Below, one piece after another: positions 35,489 through 43,947 of a stretch of 64,000 bases of DNA. The DNA is from G963556115 sp963677015. Its GTDB lineage: Bacteria > Planctomycetota > SZUA-567. Under the pieces are notes generated by a model. That model did no database searches. It was not told the DNA's origin and saw nothing but the letters and a program-made list of their open reading frames with translations. The translations under genes and the position numbers were made by a program. Position 1 is the first letter of the stretch. Each line of letters opens with the position of its first letter. The stretch covers positions 3,472,001 to 3,536,000 of the forward strand of contig OY781533.1 in NCBI GenBank assembly GCA_963677015.1, given 5' to 3'.

Positions 35489-36529
35489 ATGGGAATTAAA
35501 AAAATACTCTGCCTTTGTGCTGCGGTTACAGTAATTACTGCCGGCGCATATGCAGGTGATGCTCCCGACAAGGAGGGATCTTATTTTCAGGGGGTTGACT
35601 GCAATCAAAATCCTGTTCCAAAAGAGATACCTTTCGTTGAAGGTGAGACACCGCCAAAACCTTGTGAAGGAAACTTCTGGACACTGATCACCAAACCGGC
35701 AGTGTTTAAAGTTGAAAACGAAAAGATTAAGACTGGTGATGCTACATTCTATATGAAGCCGATTCCGGCAAAATATGAATGGGTCGAGGAGCAGATTGAA
35801 GTCGCTCCTGAACGCAAAATTCCTTACTGCCAGCCAGCAAAATTCGAGCGCAAGTGTATTGAAGTTACAATCAAAGAAGAATCAAAGGAGTTTGTAACAG
35901 TACCTGCGGTTTACGAAGACTGCGAGGAAGAAATTACCTTCCGTCCGGCTATGGAAAAAGAAGTTTCAGTACCTGCACAGTATAAAACTGTAATGAGAAA
36001 GATTGAAATTGAACCTGAACGTGACGAAATGTGTGAAGTTGCAACCCCTACCGATGTCGAGGTTAATCAGGGCGAACAGGTTGCCGGCAGTATTGGAGCC
36101 ATCCATAAACCTGCCCGTTACGCCTGTATTGCTGTTCAGGAACTTGTAGCGCCTGCAACTACCAAAAAAATGAGTGTGCCTGCAATTAAAAAGAAGGTAA
36201 TGGTCAAAAAGCTCAAGACACCTGCTTATACCAAAGAAGTCGTAGTACCTGCAGTCAAGCAGAAACTCTGGGTTGAAACCTGCATCGCTGAAGAATGCAT
36301 CCGCTACCGCACAGTACCAGCAGAATTCAAGTGTATCCGCCGCATGGTGCTCAAAGAAGAGGCTCGCAAAGAAAAGATCGAAGTTCCTGCAAAATTCCAG
36401 GATATTACCAAAAAGGTACTGGTTTCACCAACAAGCATGATCTGGAGACAGTACAGTATTGGCAAGTGTAAAGCCGTTGCAGATGTATGTTCTAAATACG
36501 GCTCACTGCCAGGCTCAGGAGCATTCTAA
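35489..36529 (+). CDS. Secreted VPA-repeat protein, unknown function
   Basis: A 346-residue protein with a signal peptide (MGIKKILCLCAAVTVITAG; cleavage near AYA). Its body is built from eight or so divergent repeats around a [V/K/T]PA-x-[Y/F/K] motif: VPAVYEDCEEE, VPAQYKTVMRK, KPARYACIAV, VPAIKKKVMVKK, TPAYTKEV, VPAVKQKLWVE, VPAEFKCIRRM and VPAKFQDITKKV. Cysteines recur at similar repeat positions. Repeats of this kind are seen in proteins attached to envelope or peptidoglycan-binding domains, but no such domain is visible here and the function is unknown. The ATG at 35489 has TAGGAG upstream. It is followed by two terminators. Confidence 0.75.
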   Translation: MGIKKILCLCAAVTVITAGAYAGDAPDKEGSYFQGVDCNQNPVPKEIPFVEGETPPKPCEGNFWTLITKPAVFKVENEKIKTGDATFYMKPIPAKYEWVEEQIEVAPERKIPYCQPAKFERKCIEVTIKEESKEFVTVPAVYEDCEEEITFRPAMEKEVSVPAQYKTVMRKIEIEPERDEMCEVATPTDVEVNQGEQVAGSIGAIHKPARYACIAVQELVAPATTKKMSVPAIKKKVMVKKLKTPAYTKEVVVPAVKQKLWVETCIAEECIRYRTVPAEFKCIRRMVLKEEARKEKIEVPAKFQDITKKVLVSPTSMIWRQYSIGKCKAVADVCSKYGSLPGSGAF

Positions 36530-36585
36530 ATTCTGATAATATCGCTTATTTGATATTATCAATCAAGGGGAAGTACAAAACTCGC

Positions 36586-36614
36586 GGATCTGCCATAAAA
36601 TATATGGCAGATCC
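36586..36614 (+). terminator. Intrinsic terminator of the VPA-repeat gene
   Basis: A perfect 12-bp stem (GGATCTGCCATA), loop AAATA, followed by AATTTTTTT. A weaker 9-bp hairpin (GATAATATC) sits at 36535-36560. Confidence 0.88.
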
Positions 36615-36634
36615 AATTTTTTTATTCAATACAA

Positions 36635-36669
36635 AAAGAGCGGAGAGTTTTTTAAACTCTCCGCTCTTT
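36635..36669 (-). terminator. Intrinsic terminator of clpP
   Basis: A perfect 16-bp stem (AAAGAGCGGAGAGTTT) with a 3-base loop, with a T-run on the minus strand, 41 bases past the clpP stop. Confidence 0.88.
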
Positions 36670-36710
36670 CTAATAACTATTTAAACACCAGACAGTGCAA
36701 TAATATAATC

Positions 36711-37304
36711 TTACTCAGCCTCAGTACGCTTGGTTATAAGTTTAGCCACCAGACCATAAGCCACAGCCTCTTCAGGGCTCATCCAGAAATCACGATCTGC
36801 ATCTTTTCTCAAAGTTTCAAGATCCTTGCCCGTCACTTCCGCAACTATCGCATTATATCTTTCACGGGTTTTATTTATCTCAATAGCGGTAATTTCCATA
36901 TCAGATGCACTTCCCTGCACCCCGGTAGAAGGCTGATGCAGTAAAAAACGGCTATTATGAGTTGCATAATTCTTTCCCTTATCTGCACCAAGAAAGATAG
37001 TCACTGCCGCACTGGCACACAGACCGCAGACAATAGTAATCACCGGTGCTTCAATCAGCCGCATCATATCATAGATACCAAAGCCACTGTCAGCATCACC
37101 GCCGGGGCTGTTAATATAAATATAGATAGGATCTTCAGTCGATCTCTGATTCAAAAGCAGCAACTGTGTATACACCTTCTTCGCCAGCTCCTCGCTTACC
37201 TCTTCCGAGATCATTATTGAGCGTGTTTTGAGCATTTCCTGATCTATTGCGCCCTTCTTATCTTCATCCTCTTTATTATCACAATCATCACAATCGAATC
37301 TCAT
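36711..37304 (-). CDS. clpP: ATP-dependent Clp protease proteolytic subunit ClpP
   Basis: A 197-residue ClpP serine protease. The catalytic triad is visible as Ser98 in GLCASAAVTIF, His123 in RFLLHQPSTG and Asp172 in RDFWMSPEEA. INSPGGD and YGLVAKLI complete the signature. The N-terminus has a Cys/Asp/Glu-rich stretch (MRFDCDDCDNKEDEDKK) not typical of ClpP. The ATG at 37304 has TAGGAG upstream; the frame continues upstream to 37391 but without a ribosome-binding site. It presumably works with the ClpC encoded at 26.1 kb. Confidence 0.92.
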   Translation of the reverse strand: MRFDCDDCDNKEDEDKKGAIDQEMLKTRSIMISEEVSEELAKKVYTQLLLLNQRSTEDPIYIYINSPGGDADSGFGIYDMMRLIEAPVITIVCGLCASAAVTIFLGADKGKNYATHNSRFLLHQPSTGVQGSASDMEITAIEINKTRERYNAIVAEVTGKDLETLRKDADRDFWMSPEEAVAYGLVAKLITKRTEAE

Positions 37305-37673
37305 GGTACAATATCTCCTAATCAAAGATGGTTTTCCTGTTTTCAGATAATTATACAGAAAATACTTTTCAGGGAAAGCTTTATTCAACAAGTATTTTCA
37401 ATACCAACCCCTATGATAATCTCAAATTACTGCTGATCAATACTTCTTCCGGCAAGTATTTAATCTTCTGCTACTGAATATGATCAAAGAATTTTCTCCT
37501 ATCGCAGCTCACAACTCGATATAACCACCAATACCCGCCCAAAATGACACTTATTTTATATCTTTTACATCAGCACAGAAAATTTTCCGCTAAGTTTTTC
37601 TATTTTTTTTCTTTTATATCTCCTGTAATTTACAGTGTTTTTAATTACCGGATAATATTTAACCACTCTTTTC

Positions 37674-37702
37674 TTGACAACTTTAACCGAAATTCATAGA
37701 AT
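37674..37702 (+). promoter_or_regulatory. Sigma-70 promoter of the NrdD-like gene
   Basis: TTGACA and TAGAAT are separated by 17 bases. Downstream in the leader a short hairpin (AAAAGCAG/CTGCTTTT, 37757-37778) overlaps the TT of a second, weaker promoter-like pair (TTGACA at 37777). The rest of the 538-base gap 37305-37842 is AT-rich without a gene. Confidence 0.6.
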
Positions 37703-37842
37703 ATCAGAATCATTCAGTCGATACAATATATAGTATTAAACTTGATTTAAACCACAAAAAGCAGTATAATCTGCTTTTGACATAGATATGTATTGTTGTT
37801 GTTATTCAAATCTTTTATCAAAGAAATTTAAGGAAACAAACT

Positions 37843-38175
37843 ATGAAACTAACAGATTTTTTTGACTCAGTCGAAGCACACCCAGAGCTGACCGGTGAAG
37901 GTCTTGACAGCCCAGAAAAAAAGACTCCAGGCTGTATTGTAAAGCATATTAAAAGCGGCCTTTCAACACGTTTACCCCTGGAAGCAATTGAAAAAGGTGA
38001 GTGGAATATTATTGAAGAAGTTCTTACCTGCAAACGTGAGCCTGTTGCATTACAGCGCATGACCAGGGTTGTAGGCTATTTCTCCCGCATTGATAACTGG
38101 AATAAATCAAAGCTTGGAGAACTTAAAGACCGTCACAGCGGAACATACGGTCTTCCAGAAAGCGCTCTTTGCTAA
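37843..38175 (+). CDS. Stand-alone protein resembling the C-terminal glycyl-radical region of anaerobic ribonucleotide reductase
   Basis: A 110-residue soluble protein. Its second half, RMTRVVGYFSRIDNWNKSK followed by GELKDRHSGTYGL, resembles the end of class III ribonucleotide reductase NrdD, where the glycine of the R-V-x-G-Y motif is the radical site. The rest of NrdD, about 500-600 residues, is absent. The first half (LTDFFDSVEAHPELTGEGL, one cysteine each in GCIVKH and TCKREP) shows no domain I know. It has its own promoter and terminator, so it is not a gene remnant. It could be a spare radical domain, as GrcA is for pyruvate formate-lyase, or a protein reusing the fold; this is inferred. 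No activase is nearby. Confidence 0.6.
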   Translation: MKLTDFFDSVEAHPELTGEGLDSPEKKTPGCIVKHIKSGLSTRLPLEAIEKGEWNIIEEVLTCKREPVALQRMTRVVGYFSRIDNWNKSKLGELKDRHSGTYGLPESALC

Positions 38176-38194
38176 ATAAAAAGCCGAAATCATA

Positions 38195-38234
38195 TTATAA
38201 AGAGGCCACTTCAAATGAAGTGGCCTCTTTATAA
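38195..38234. terminator. Bidirectional intrinsic terminator
   Basis: A perfect 19-bp inverted repeat starting TTATAAAGAGGCCACTTCA with a 2-base loop, between the convergent NrdD-like and AraC genes. Confidence 0.85.
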
Positions 38235-38284
38235 TAAATATAATCAACAAAATCAGTAAAACTCTAAAACCCGTGAAAACCAGT

Positions 38285-39169
38285 TTAATCTTCACTATCC
38301 GGCATTTCAATCTTTCTACTGCTGTTACGATAATGCTTAGGAGACATCTTCATAACCTTTTTAAACTGACGGGTAAAATAATTACTATCATGATAGCCGC
38401 AATTATAACTGACCTCGGTAATCGACATTCTGCTTTGAGTCAACAATGAACAGGCTTTCTCCATACGCAGCAGTTTCTGGTAAAGAAGTGGCGTAGTATT
38501 GGTCGTCTTTTTAAAGATATGCAGAAAATGACTCTTTGACAGATTAGCAATCTTCGCAAGGTCGTCCTGCTCAATATCCTTAGTATAATGCTGCTCAATA
38601 TGCGCAATCGCCTCTGCAACCCGCATAATCTCTGGTGATTTTTCCGCCTCATCACTACTGTAGCAACGTGACAGATGACCGATTAATTCCAGAAAGTATA
38701 CCTTTGAAAAGAAGATAAACCCGGGTTTATTCCGCTCTATTTCAGCTTCTATTTTATTTATTATATTAACAGCTTCAGCCAGCTGCTCGTCATTCAACAG
38801 GAGTTTTGCAGATGCAGAAGAACTGAAATTAGGCTCAATCTTAAATAACGCGTGATAACCCACCATTGTGCCGATATCAGCCAGCGGTGAAAGTAAAATC
38901 TCCTGACTGTAAAGCACACTTATCAGAATCAGCCCGTTTACATCCCGATATCCATGACGCACTCCAGGAGTAATGATGAAAATATCGCCCTGTTCAATGG
39001 TTTGAGAGACTTTTTCAGTAAAGTACGATCCTGTACCTTGAGTAACAATTACCAGCTCCACAAATTCATGCTCATGAAGCGGAAAATTTTCCTGGGGATT
39101 ATTTCTCAAAATTGAGAAAGGCAATTGACTTTGACTCATACCAAAGAAGCCATGTCGGGATAATTTCAT
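38285..39169 (-). CDS. AraC-family transcriptional regulator with cupin sensor
   Basis: A 294-residue AraC/XylS regulator. The N-terminal cupin part has FPLHEHEFVELVIVTQG and GDIFIITPGVRHGY. The C-terminal part has two helix-turn-helix units (DLAKIANLSKSHFLHIFKK and SITEVSYNCGYHDSNYFTR) and ends MSPKHYRN. This layout is usual for regulators of sugar utilisation. The start is ATG 39169 behind AGGAGGTG; a GTG at 39178 overlaps that site. No adjacent sugar gene reveals its target; the divergent neighbour is cdaA across a 630-base gap. Confidence 0.85.
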   Translation of the reverse strand: MKLSRHGFFGMSQSQLPFSILRNNPQENFPLHEHEFVELVIVTQGTGSYFTEKVSQTIEQGDIFIITPGVRHGYRDVNGLILISVLYSQEILLSPLADIGTMVGYHALFKIEPNFSSSASAKLLLNDEQLAEAVNIINKIEAEIERNKPGFIFFSKVYFLELIGHLSRCYSSDEAEKSPEIMRVAEAIAHIEQHYTKDIEQDDLAKIANLSKSHFLHIFKKTTNTTPLLYQKLLRMEKACSLLTQSRMSITEVSYNCGYHDSNYFTRQFKKVMKMSPKHYRNSSRKIEMPDSED

Positions 39170-39799
39170 GAGATACACCTCCTAATTTTCACGGCGGCAA
39201 CCGAAAATAAACAGTATCAATCTGCTAAACTGCCAGTGAGCGTTATAAATTATAATTAGCATTAATTAATGAAAAAAAATTCCCGGTAGCAACATTATAT
39301 ATTTTCAGGAATAAAATCCAGATACCGGCAAAAATAAAACACACGGCTAAAACCAGTAATAAACATATAAATTAAAAATACCGACAAAATCAGAATAATA
39401 GCCATTTATTAACTATTATAATATTTAAGAATTTAAATAACAATAACACACAAAACTTTTTACTAAAATTAAAGTTATCAGGACATAATTATAATTACTA
39501 TATAACATTATTAATTATAAGAATAATCATAAAATCAGAATAAATCAAGTGAATTTTATGTTAAATATTTAATTTTAAACTTTCTTTACCTGCTCAGCCT
39601 CAACCGGCAAATTATTCAGTTTAACCAAAATATTTATCTATACCCCACAATTATTCATTCTTTATAAATGATTTATCTTGTATTTCACCGCAATAGTGCT
39701 AAACTATTACTTATAATTATTTTACGTTGCATTATATGCATATAAACTAGCACTATACCAACCATTATCAAATTATTAGCCATAGAGATACGAGAAATT
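39170..39799. other. AT-rich divergent intergenic region with candidate cdaA promoter
   Basis: A 630-base gap. TTGTAT (39678) and TAAACT (39700), spaced 16 bases with a TGC extension before the -10, could drive cdaA. I see no gene and no strong hairpin; runs of A and T dominate. Confidence 0.4.
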
Positions 39800-40630
39800 A
39801 TGGATAATTTTTTTCATAACCTTGCCAGTTCAAACAATTTGGGAATTTTTGGCTCAATTATAGAAATCATGGTTATTATCGCCATGATCTATATGGCGTT
39901 CTCGGCTATGAAAGGCACAAGAGGAGCAGGTATTGCCCGCGGCGCTGTTATTTTCTTTGTTATTCTCTTTATCTTCGTTCTTTTCATATCCAAACTCATT
40001 GAACTTAAAAATGTAACCTGGATTCTGGAAAATCTGGTCACGGTGTCTTTATTCGGCATCGTTGTAATCTTCCAGCCCGAAATCAGACGAATGCTGATAA
40101 GAATTGGTGAAACCGCTTCCCAGTTTACCGGAAATATCAATTCAGATATGGAAAAAGAAGTCGCTGATGCAGCATTCAATATAAGTAAACGCAAAGAAGT
40201 CGGCGCACTTATTGTAATAGAACGTAAAACCATGGTCGGCACCTGCATCGAAAGTGGTGTTCTAATTGAAGCCAGACTGAGCACCAAACTTCTGGCAACC
40301 ATTTTCACCAAAAACACTCCATTACACGATGGCGCTGTTATTATCAGAGCAGGTAAAATTGTTGCCGCAAACTGTTTACTGCCGCTTTCAGAAAATGTTG
40401 AGGTCTGTAAAGGTATGGGTACCAGACACCGTGCCGGCATAGGTCTCAGTGAAGAGGTGGACGCGGTAGTTGTAATTGTTTCAGAAGAGACCGGAGCGGT
40501 ATCGGTAGCTATGGGTGGCAATATAACACTCGACCTTGACTATGAAGGTCTTACTGAAATTCTAAAACGTGAATGTAAAATCAGCCATGCTGCAGATGAT
40601 GAGGATAATACAGAGGAGACAGAAAATTGA
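39800..40630 (+). CDS. cdaA: Diadenylate cyclase CdaA (DacA)
   Basis: A 276-residue membrane diadenylate cyclase, making the second messenger c-di-AMP from two ATP. Three N-terminal helices (about 12-35, 45-62, 72-90) are followed by the DisA_N domain with the two catalytic motifs: LHDGAVIIRAGKI and GTRHRAGIGLSEE. c-di-AMP usually controls potassium uptake and cell-wall homeostasis. Its stop overlaps the cdaR start, so the two are translationally coupled. Confidence 0.93.
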   Translation: MDNFFHNLASSNNLGIFGSIIEIMVIIAMIYMAFSAMKGTRGAGIARGAVIFFVILFIFVLFISKLIELKNVTWILENLVTVSLFGIVVIFQPEIRRMLIRIGETASQFTGNINSDMEKEVADAAFNISKRKEVGALIVIERKTMVGTCIESGVLIEARLSTKLLATIFTKNTPLHDGAVIIRAGKIVAANCLLPLSENVEVCKGMGTRHRAGIGLSEEVDAVVVIVSEETGAVSVAMGGNITLDLDYEGLTEILKRECKISHAADDEDNTEETEN

Positions 40631-41655
40631 ACCGACTCAGTAAATTTATCCATAAGCATCTGACTATAGACTACGTCACTCTGATCTTTTCCATGTTTAT
40701 CGGTATTGCTATCTGGTATTATGTTGAAACCAGCCGCACCGAAGAACGACAGCTTGCTGCCGAACTCTCAATACGTATTCCCAGAGGCTGGGAAGCTCAG
40801 GGAGTTCTACCACGTTCACGCACTGTAATTGTCAAAGGGGCAAAGAATGTAATCGCCTCACTCAGCCCGGGGGATATTCAGTTCCGGGTATTTCTGGATA
40901 TCGACAACAATGCATCTTCAATGCAGGATGTACATATTGAGCTCAAGCCTGATAATCTTAAAGGTCTTCCTGAAGACGTCATAGTGGAAACAATCTTCAA
41001 CCCGCAACTGGTAATATCACTGGTCAAGCCGATACGCAAATACATACCTGTGAAGGTTGAAACCACCGGCAAACTGCAGGAAGGCTATGAACTCACCAAT
41101 ATTTCATTTTCACCGCGATATCTGGCTCTAAATGCACCAGAAGCTGATTTTACCAAAGATCTGACCGCCATAACCGATCCTATAGATCTTACCAGTCATA
41201 CATTACCGTTTACTACCTACGTCGATCTGCAACCGCTGCAGCTCAAAGACTCAACCCGCTATCTTTCAGAATCAATCTCGGTAAACGTTGACATCAGCCC
41301 GGCCCCGACTACCCGTATATATAAAAACATCCCGGTAAGTGTTCTTATCGCTACCCGCATGGAGCGGCTTATTGGTGGAAAACTTCTGCCTCCACAGGTT
41401 TCAATAGAAGCGGAAGGAAATAAAATGCTTCTCGATAAGACTGAGTCCAAAGCCTTTACTATCTATATCGACACCCGAGATATGGGATCATCAGTTCAGG
41501 GAGAATATGTCCTCAAATGCCACGCTATAGCGCCACCGGGAATAAAAATTATCAATATTGTACCGGGTGAGATCCGTTGGAAAATACCTCAGTTGCAGCA
41601 AAACAAATCAGAAAAAAAAGAAACTGAAGCACCAAAAGCAGTCACAGCTAAATAA
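40627..41655 (+). CDS. YbbR-domain protein CdaR, regulator of CdaA
   Basis: A 342-residue protein with one N-terminal membrane helix (about 15-32, TLIFSMFIGIAIWYYVE) and an extracytoplasmic part of several YbbR domains (for example EERQLAAELSIRIPRG, KPIRKYIPVKVETTGKL and RIYKNIPVSVLIATRM). CdaR binds and modulates CdaA. The start is TTG 40627, overlapping the cdaA stop; GGAG lies about 8 bases upstream and the next in-frame ATG would cut the membrane helix. In many Firmicutes glmM follows; here a terminator does. Confidence 0.85.
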   Translation: MNRLSKFIHKHLTIDYVTLIFSMFIGIAIWYYVETSRTEERQLAAELSIRIPRGWEAQGVLPRSRTVIVKGAKNVIASLSPGDIQFRVFLDIDNNASSMQDVHIELKPDNLKGLPEDVIVETIFNPQLVISLVKPIRKYIPVKVETTGKLQEGYELTNISFSPRYLALNAPEADFTKDLTAITDPIDLTSHTLPFTTYVDLQPLQLKDSTRYLSESISVNVDISPAPTTRIYKNIPVSVLIATRMERLIGGKLLPPQVSIEAEGNKMLLDKTESKAFTIYIDTRDMGSSVQGEYVLKCHAIAPPGIKIINIVPGEIRWKIPQLQQNKSEKKETEAPKAVTAK

Positions 41656-41760
41656 TGGCGGAAATGATTCTGCAATATTATTTTCTGACATACTGACAAC
41701 CATGCTGCGGCAGGTTACTGATAATCATAATTCATTTCAGACTGAATATTATATGTAAAA

Positions 41761-41789
41761 AAGATACAGCACATTATGTGCTGTATCTT
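41761..41789. terminator. Bidirectional terminator between cdaR and periplasmic protein gene
   Basis: A perfect 13-bp stem (AAGATACAGCACA) with a 3-base loop. The T-run is better on the minus strand, serving the gene ending at 41822. Confidence 0.8.
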
Positions 41790-41821
41790 AAAATCCATTC
41801 AAATAAAAATCTAGAAACGTA

Positions 41822-42211
41822 TCAGCGTTTAGAAAAAGCAACCCTGTATACTAAAATCCTATTCTCATAAGCATACATCTGCACCAGCATAATCAGCCCG
41901 ATTGTTTCACTGTCACCGGTAAGGCGAAAGCTATAAGTCTCCATCTTGCCATTATCACGCTTTGTCAGCAATTTCCAGTTAACAATATGACCGATATAGT
42001 TTATCATCTGTGAATGCAGTTTATCATAATTTGCGCGGGTCATTGATTTGCGAAATTCAGGTGAAGCATCTTTAAGGAATAGTTCAAACTTATTATAATT
42101 AAGTGCCTGAACGAGATTGGATATAACAGCAACCTTGGCATTTCTGCCGGTACCGGCAAATGCTGCAACAGAAAGCAAAACAACTAAAATTGTAATTCTT
42201 ACTCTATTCAT
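41822..42211 (-). CDS. Small secreted protein, unknown function
   Basis: A 129-residue protein with a signal peptide (MNRVRITILVVLLSVAAFAG; cleavage near AFA). The mature part, NLVQALNYNKFELFLKDASPEFRKSM onward, has the look of a small alpha+beta fold like the SnoaL/NTF2-type or DUF3887 folds, but I cannot assign it. It lies 21 bases after a GT2 glycosyltransferase and may share its operon. Confidence 0.6.
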   Translation of the reverse strand: MNRVRITILVVLLSVAAFAGTGRNAKVAVISNLVQALNYNKFELFLKDASPEFRKSMTRANYDKLHSQMINYIGHIVNWKLLTKRDNGKMETYSFRLTGDSETIGLIMLVQMYAYENRILVYRVAFSKR

Positions 42212-42232
42212 AAATATTTATATTTTATACAA

Positions 42233-42898
42233 TCATGAAAAAAGCAACCTGCAAGCCATTTTTATAAAGCGCCAGGTATCAAGCCAGGGATTAATTTTAC
42301 TCACCTCTGTTCCGTACACCGTCTCAATGGGAACATCAGCTATTTTAAGCCGCTGCCGTCCGGCAACAACCAGCATCTCACCTTCAAATTCGAAGTTTCT
42401 GCTGACAATTCTATCTCTTATCTGCTTCCAGGCGTTACAACTGATATATCTGTATCCTACCTGCGAATCATGAATCCGTTGCCGGGCCAGCATGGAGATG
42501 ACCAGACTGGTAATAACATTGGTATACCAGTTAACTTTCGGCATACTTTTCTGCTCAGCCATACGGTTACCGATAACAATATCAGCTCCTGCTTCAGCTG
42601 CAGAAATAAAGAGCGGCAACTCTTCCGGCAGATGCTGCCCGTCGGCATCCAGAGTTATAACCCCGTCATAACCGCGTTCAGCAAGAAGATTCAACCCGTC
42701 AAGCAGAGTATGCCCTTTACCTTTATTATGCTCCCGGCTTACCACCTCAACTCCGGCTCTTTCAGCTTCAGCGATAGTATTATCTGTTGAACCATCATCA
42801 TAAACCAAAATATGGTCAATATGCCTCCGGCACCTGCAGACGACCTCATAAATATAATCACCCTCATTATAAGCAGGTATCAGCGCACATATTTTCAT
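42233..42898 (-). CDS. GT2-family glycosyltransferase (dolichyl/polyprenyl phosphate sugar transferase-like)
   Basis: A 221-residue GT-A fold enzyme. ALIPAYNEGDYIYEV opens the Rossmann-like part, YDDGSTDNT and GVITLDADGQHLPEEL are the nucleotide-sugar and DxD regions. This class often makes polyprenyl-phosphate hexoses for surface polysaccharides. It lacks the membrane helices of longer relatives. It sits between a lipid-A-type acyltransferase gene and a secreted small protein gene on one strand. The sugar and acceptor are unknown. Confidence 0.8.
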   Translation of the reverse strand: MKICALIPAYNEGDYIYEVVCRCRRHIDHILVYDDGSTDNTIAEAERAGVEVVSREHNKGKGHTLLDGLNLLAERGYDGVITLDADGQHLPEELPLFISAAEAGADIVIGNRMAEQKSMPKVNWYTNVITSLVISMLARQRIHDSQVGYRYISCNAWKQIRDRIVSRNFEFEGEMLVVAGRQRLKIADVPIETVYGTEVSKINPWLDTWRFIKMACRLLFS

Positions 42899-43008
42899 AT
42901 ATTATATTATCCTTATTGAAGAAAACAAGAATTAAAAACCTCATCATCTGTTAATATAAATACATCTGCAAACAATAAAAATAATCAGCCTCAATCAGAA
43001 TATAAGCA

Positions 43009-43893
43009 CTAACCATGCCATTCTTCATCCCAGACATCATAGAAAACAGGCCACTCCTCCGGATGCAGACGAATATAATTCTCCAGCTGTACTACATACT
43101 TCTCAATCCCATAACGAACTTTCTGCGTCTTATCCATATCCTCAGGAAAAACAATAGGGTCACGCATCTCAATAGCAAAACTGTCATTGGTTCTGCGGGT
43201 AACAAACCCGGGCAGACAAACCGCCCCGCTCTTTATTCCAAGTCTGACAGGACCCTGAGGGAAACGGCATTTTCTACCGAAGAAATCCACTTCTATACCA
43301 TTTTCACCAACATCACGGTCACTGAGAATACAGACTATCTCATTATTTCTCAAGGCTCTGAGTACTTTAAGCCCGGCTTCTTCGGTATATATTACATTTA
43401 TCCCCATTGCCGTACGCTGATCAATAAAGAGTTTATTGATCCTCTCAGAGACATGTCTGGCAGCAACTACATTTATCTTTAACCCCAGACGCAAAGGAAA
43501 GTATGCCGCTCCCAGTTCCCAGTTTGAAACATGAGCGGACATAATAATACAGCCTTTACCAGCCTTTAAAGCATTGGTTATATGGTGAAGATTTACAAAT
43601 GATGTGTGTTTCAGAAAAAACATCTTGTCGTAAGAACTGAAGCGAAAAAATTCCGTAAAGTATTTGCCCCAGTTACGGAATACCCAGCGGGATTCATAAA
43701 TTATTCTCCCCGCTGATTCATTGGGCATAACCTGACGCAGATTACGCATCACCGCTTTACGCCCTTTTCTATCTCCAAGAAAATACCCTAGATCGGCAAT
43801 ACGCAAGGATACCCAGTAGGCAAAACGTGCGGGAAGTACTGCTGTAGAAAACATTACCAGACGAAACAGCCAATATCGTATAAAATACTTCAT
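43009..43893 (-). CDS. LpxL-like lysophospholipid/lipid A acyltransferase
   Basis: A 294-residue membrane-anchored acyltransferase of the LpxL/LpxM/HtrB family, which adds secondary acyl chains to lipid A precursors at the inner membrane. The HxxxxE-type catalytic motif is SAHVSNWELGAAYF, and VCILSDRDVGENGIEVDFFG with PVRLGIKSGAVCLPGF are family blocks. An N-terminal helix (about 8-28) anchors it. It is near a GT2 gene, which suggests envelope assembly; homologues also act on ornithine or other lipids. Confidence 0.8.
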   Translation of the reverse strand: MKYFIRYWLFRLVMFSTAVLPARFAYWVSLRIADLGYFLGDRKGRKAVMRNLRQVMPNESAGRIIYESRWVFRNWGKYFTEFFRFSSYDKMFFLKHTSFVNLHHITNALKAGKGCIIMSAHVSNWELGAAYFPLRLGLKINVVAARHVSERINKLFIDQRTAMGINVIYTEEAGLKVLRALRNNEIVCILSDRDVGENGIEVDFFGRKCRFPQGPVRLGIKSGAVCLPGFVTRRTNDSFAIEMRDPIVFPEDMDKTQKVRYGIEKYVVQLENYIRLHPEEWPVFYDVWDEEWHG

Positions 43894-43947
43894 ATTCCCG
43901 CACCAACCTGAATAGTCAAAATCCTCTATATATCACCGATCAACGCA

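Noticed and set aside
39889..40521. Antisense frame of 210 codons within cdaA
   Set aside because: The sense gene has both catalytic motifs; the antisense product is Ser/Thr/Ile-rich without any family features.
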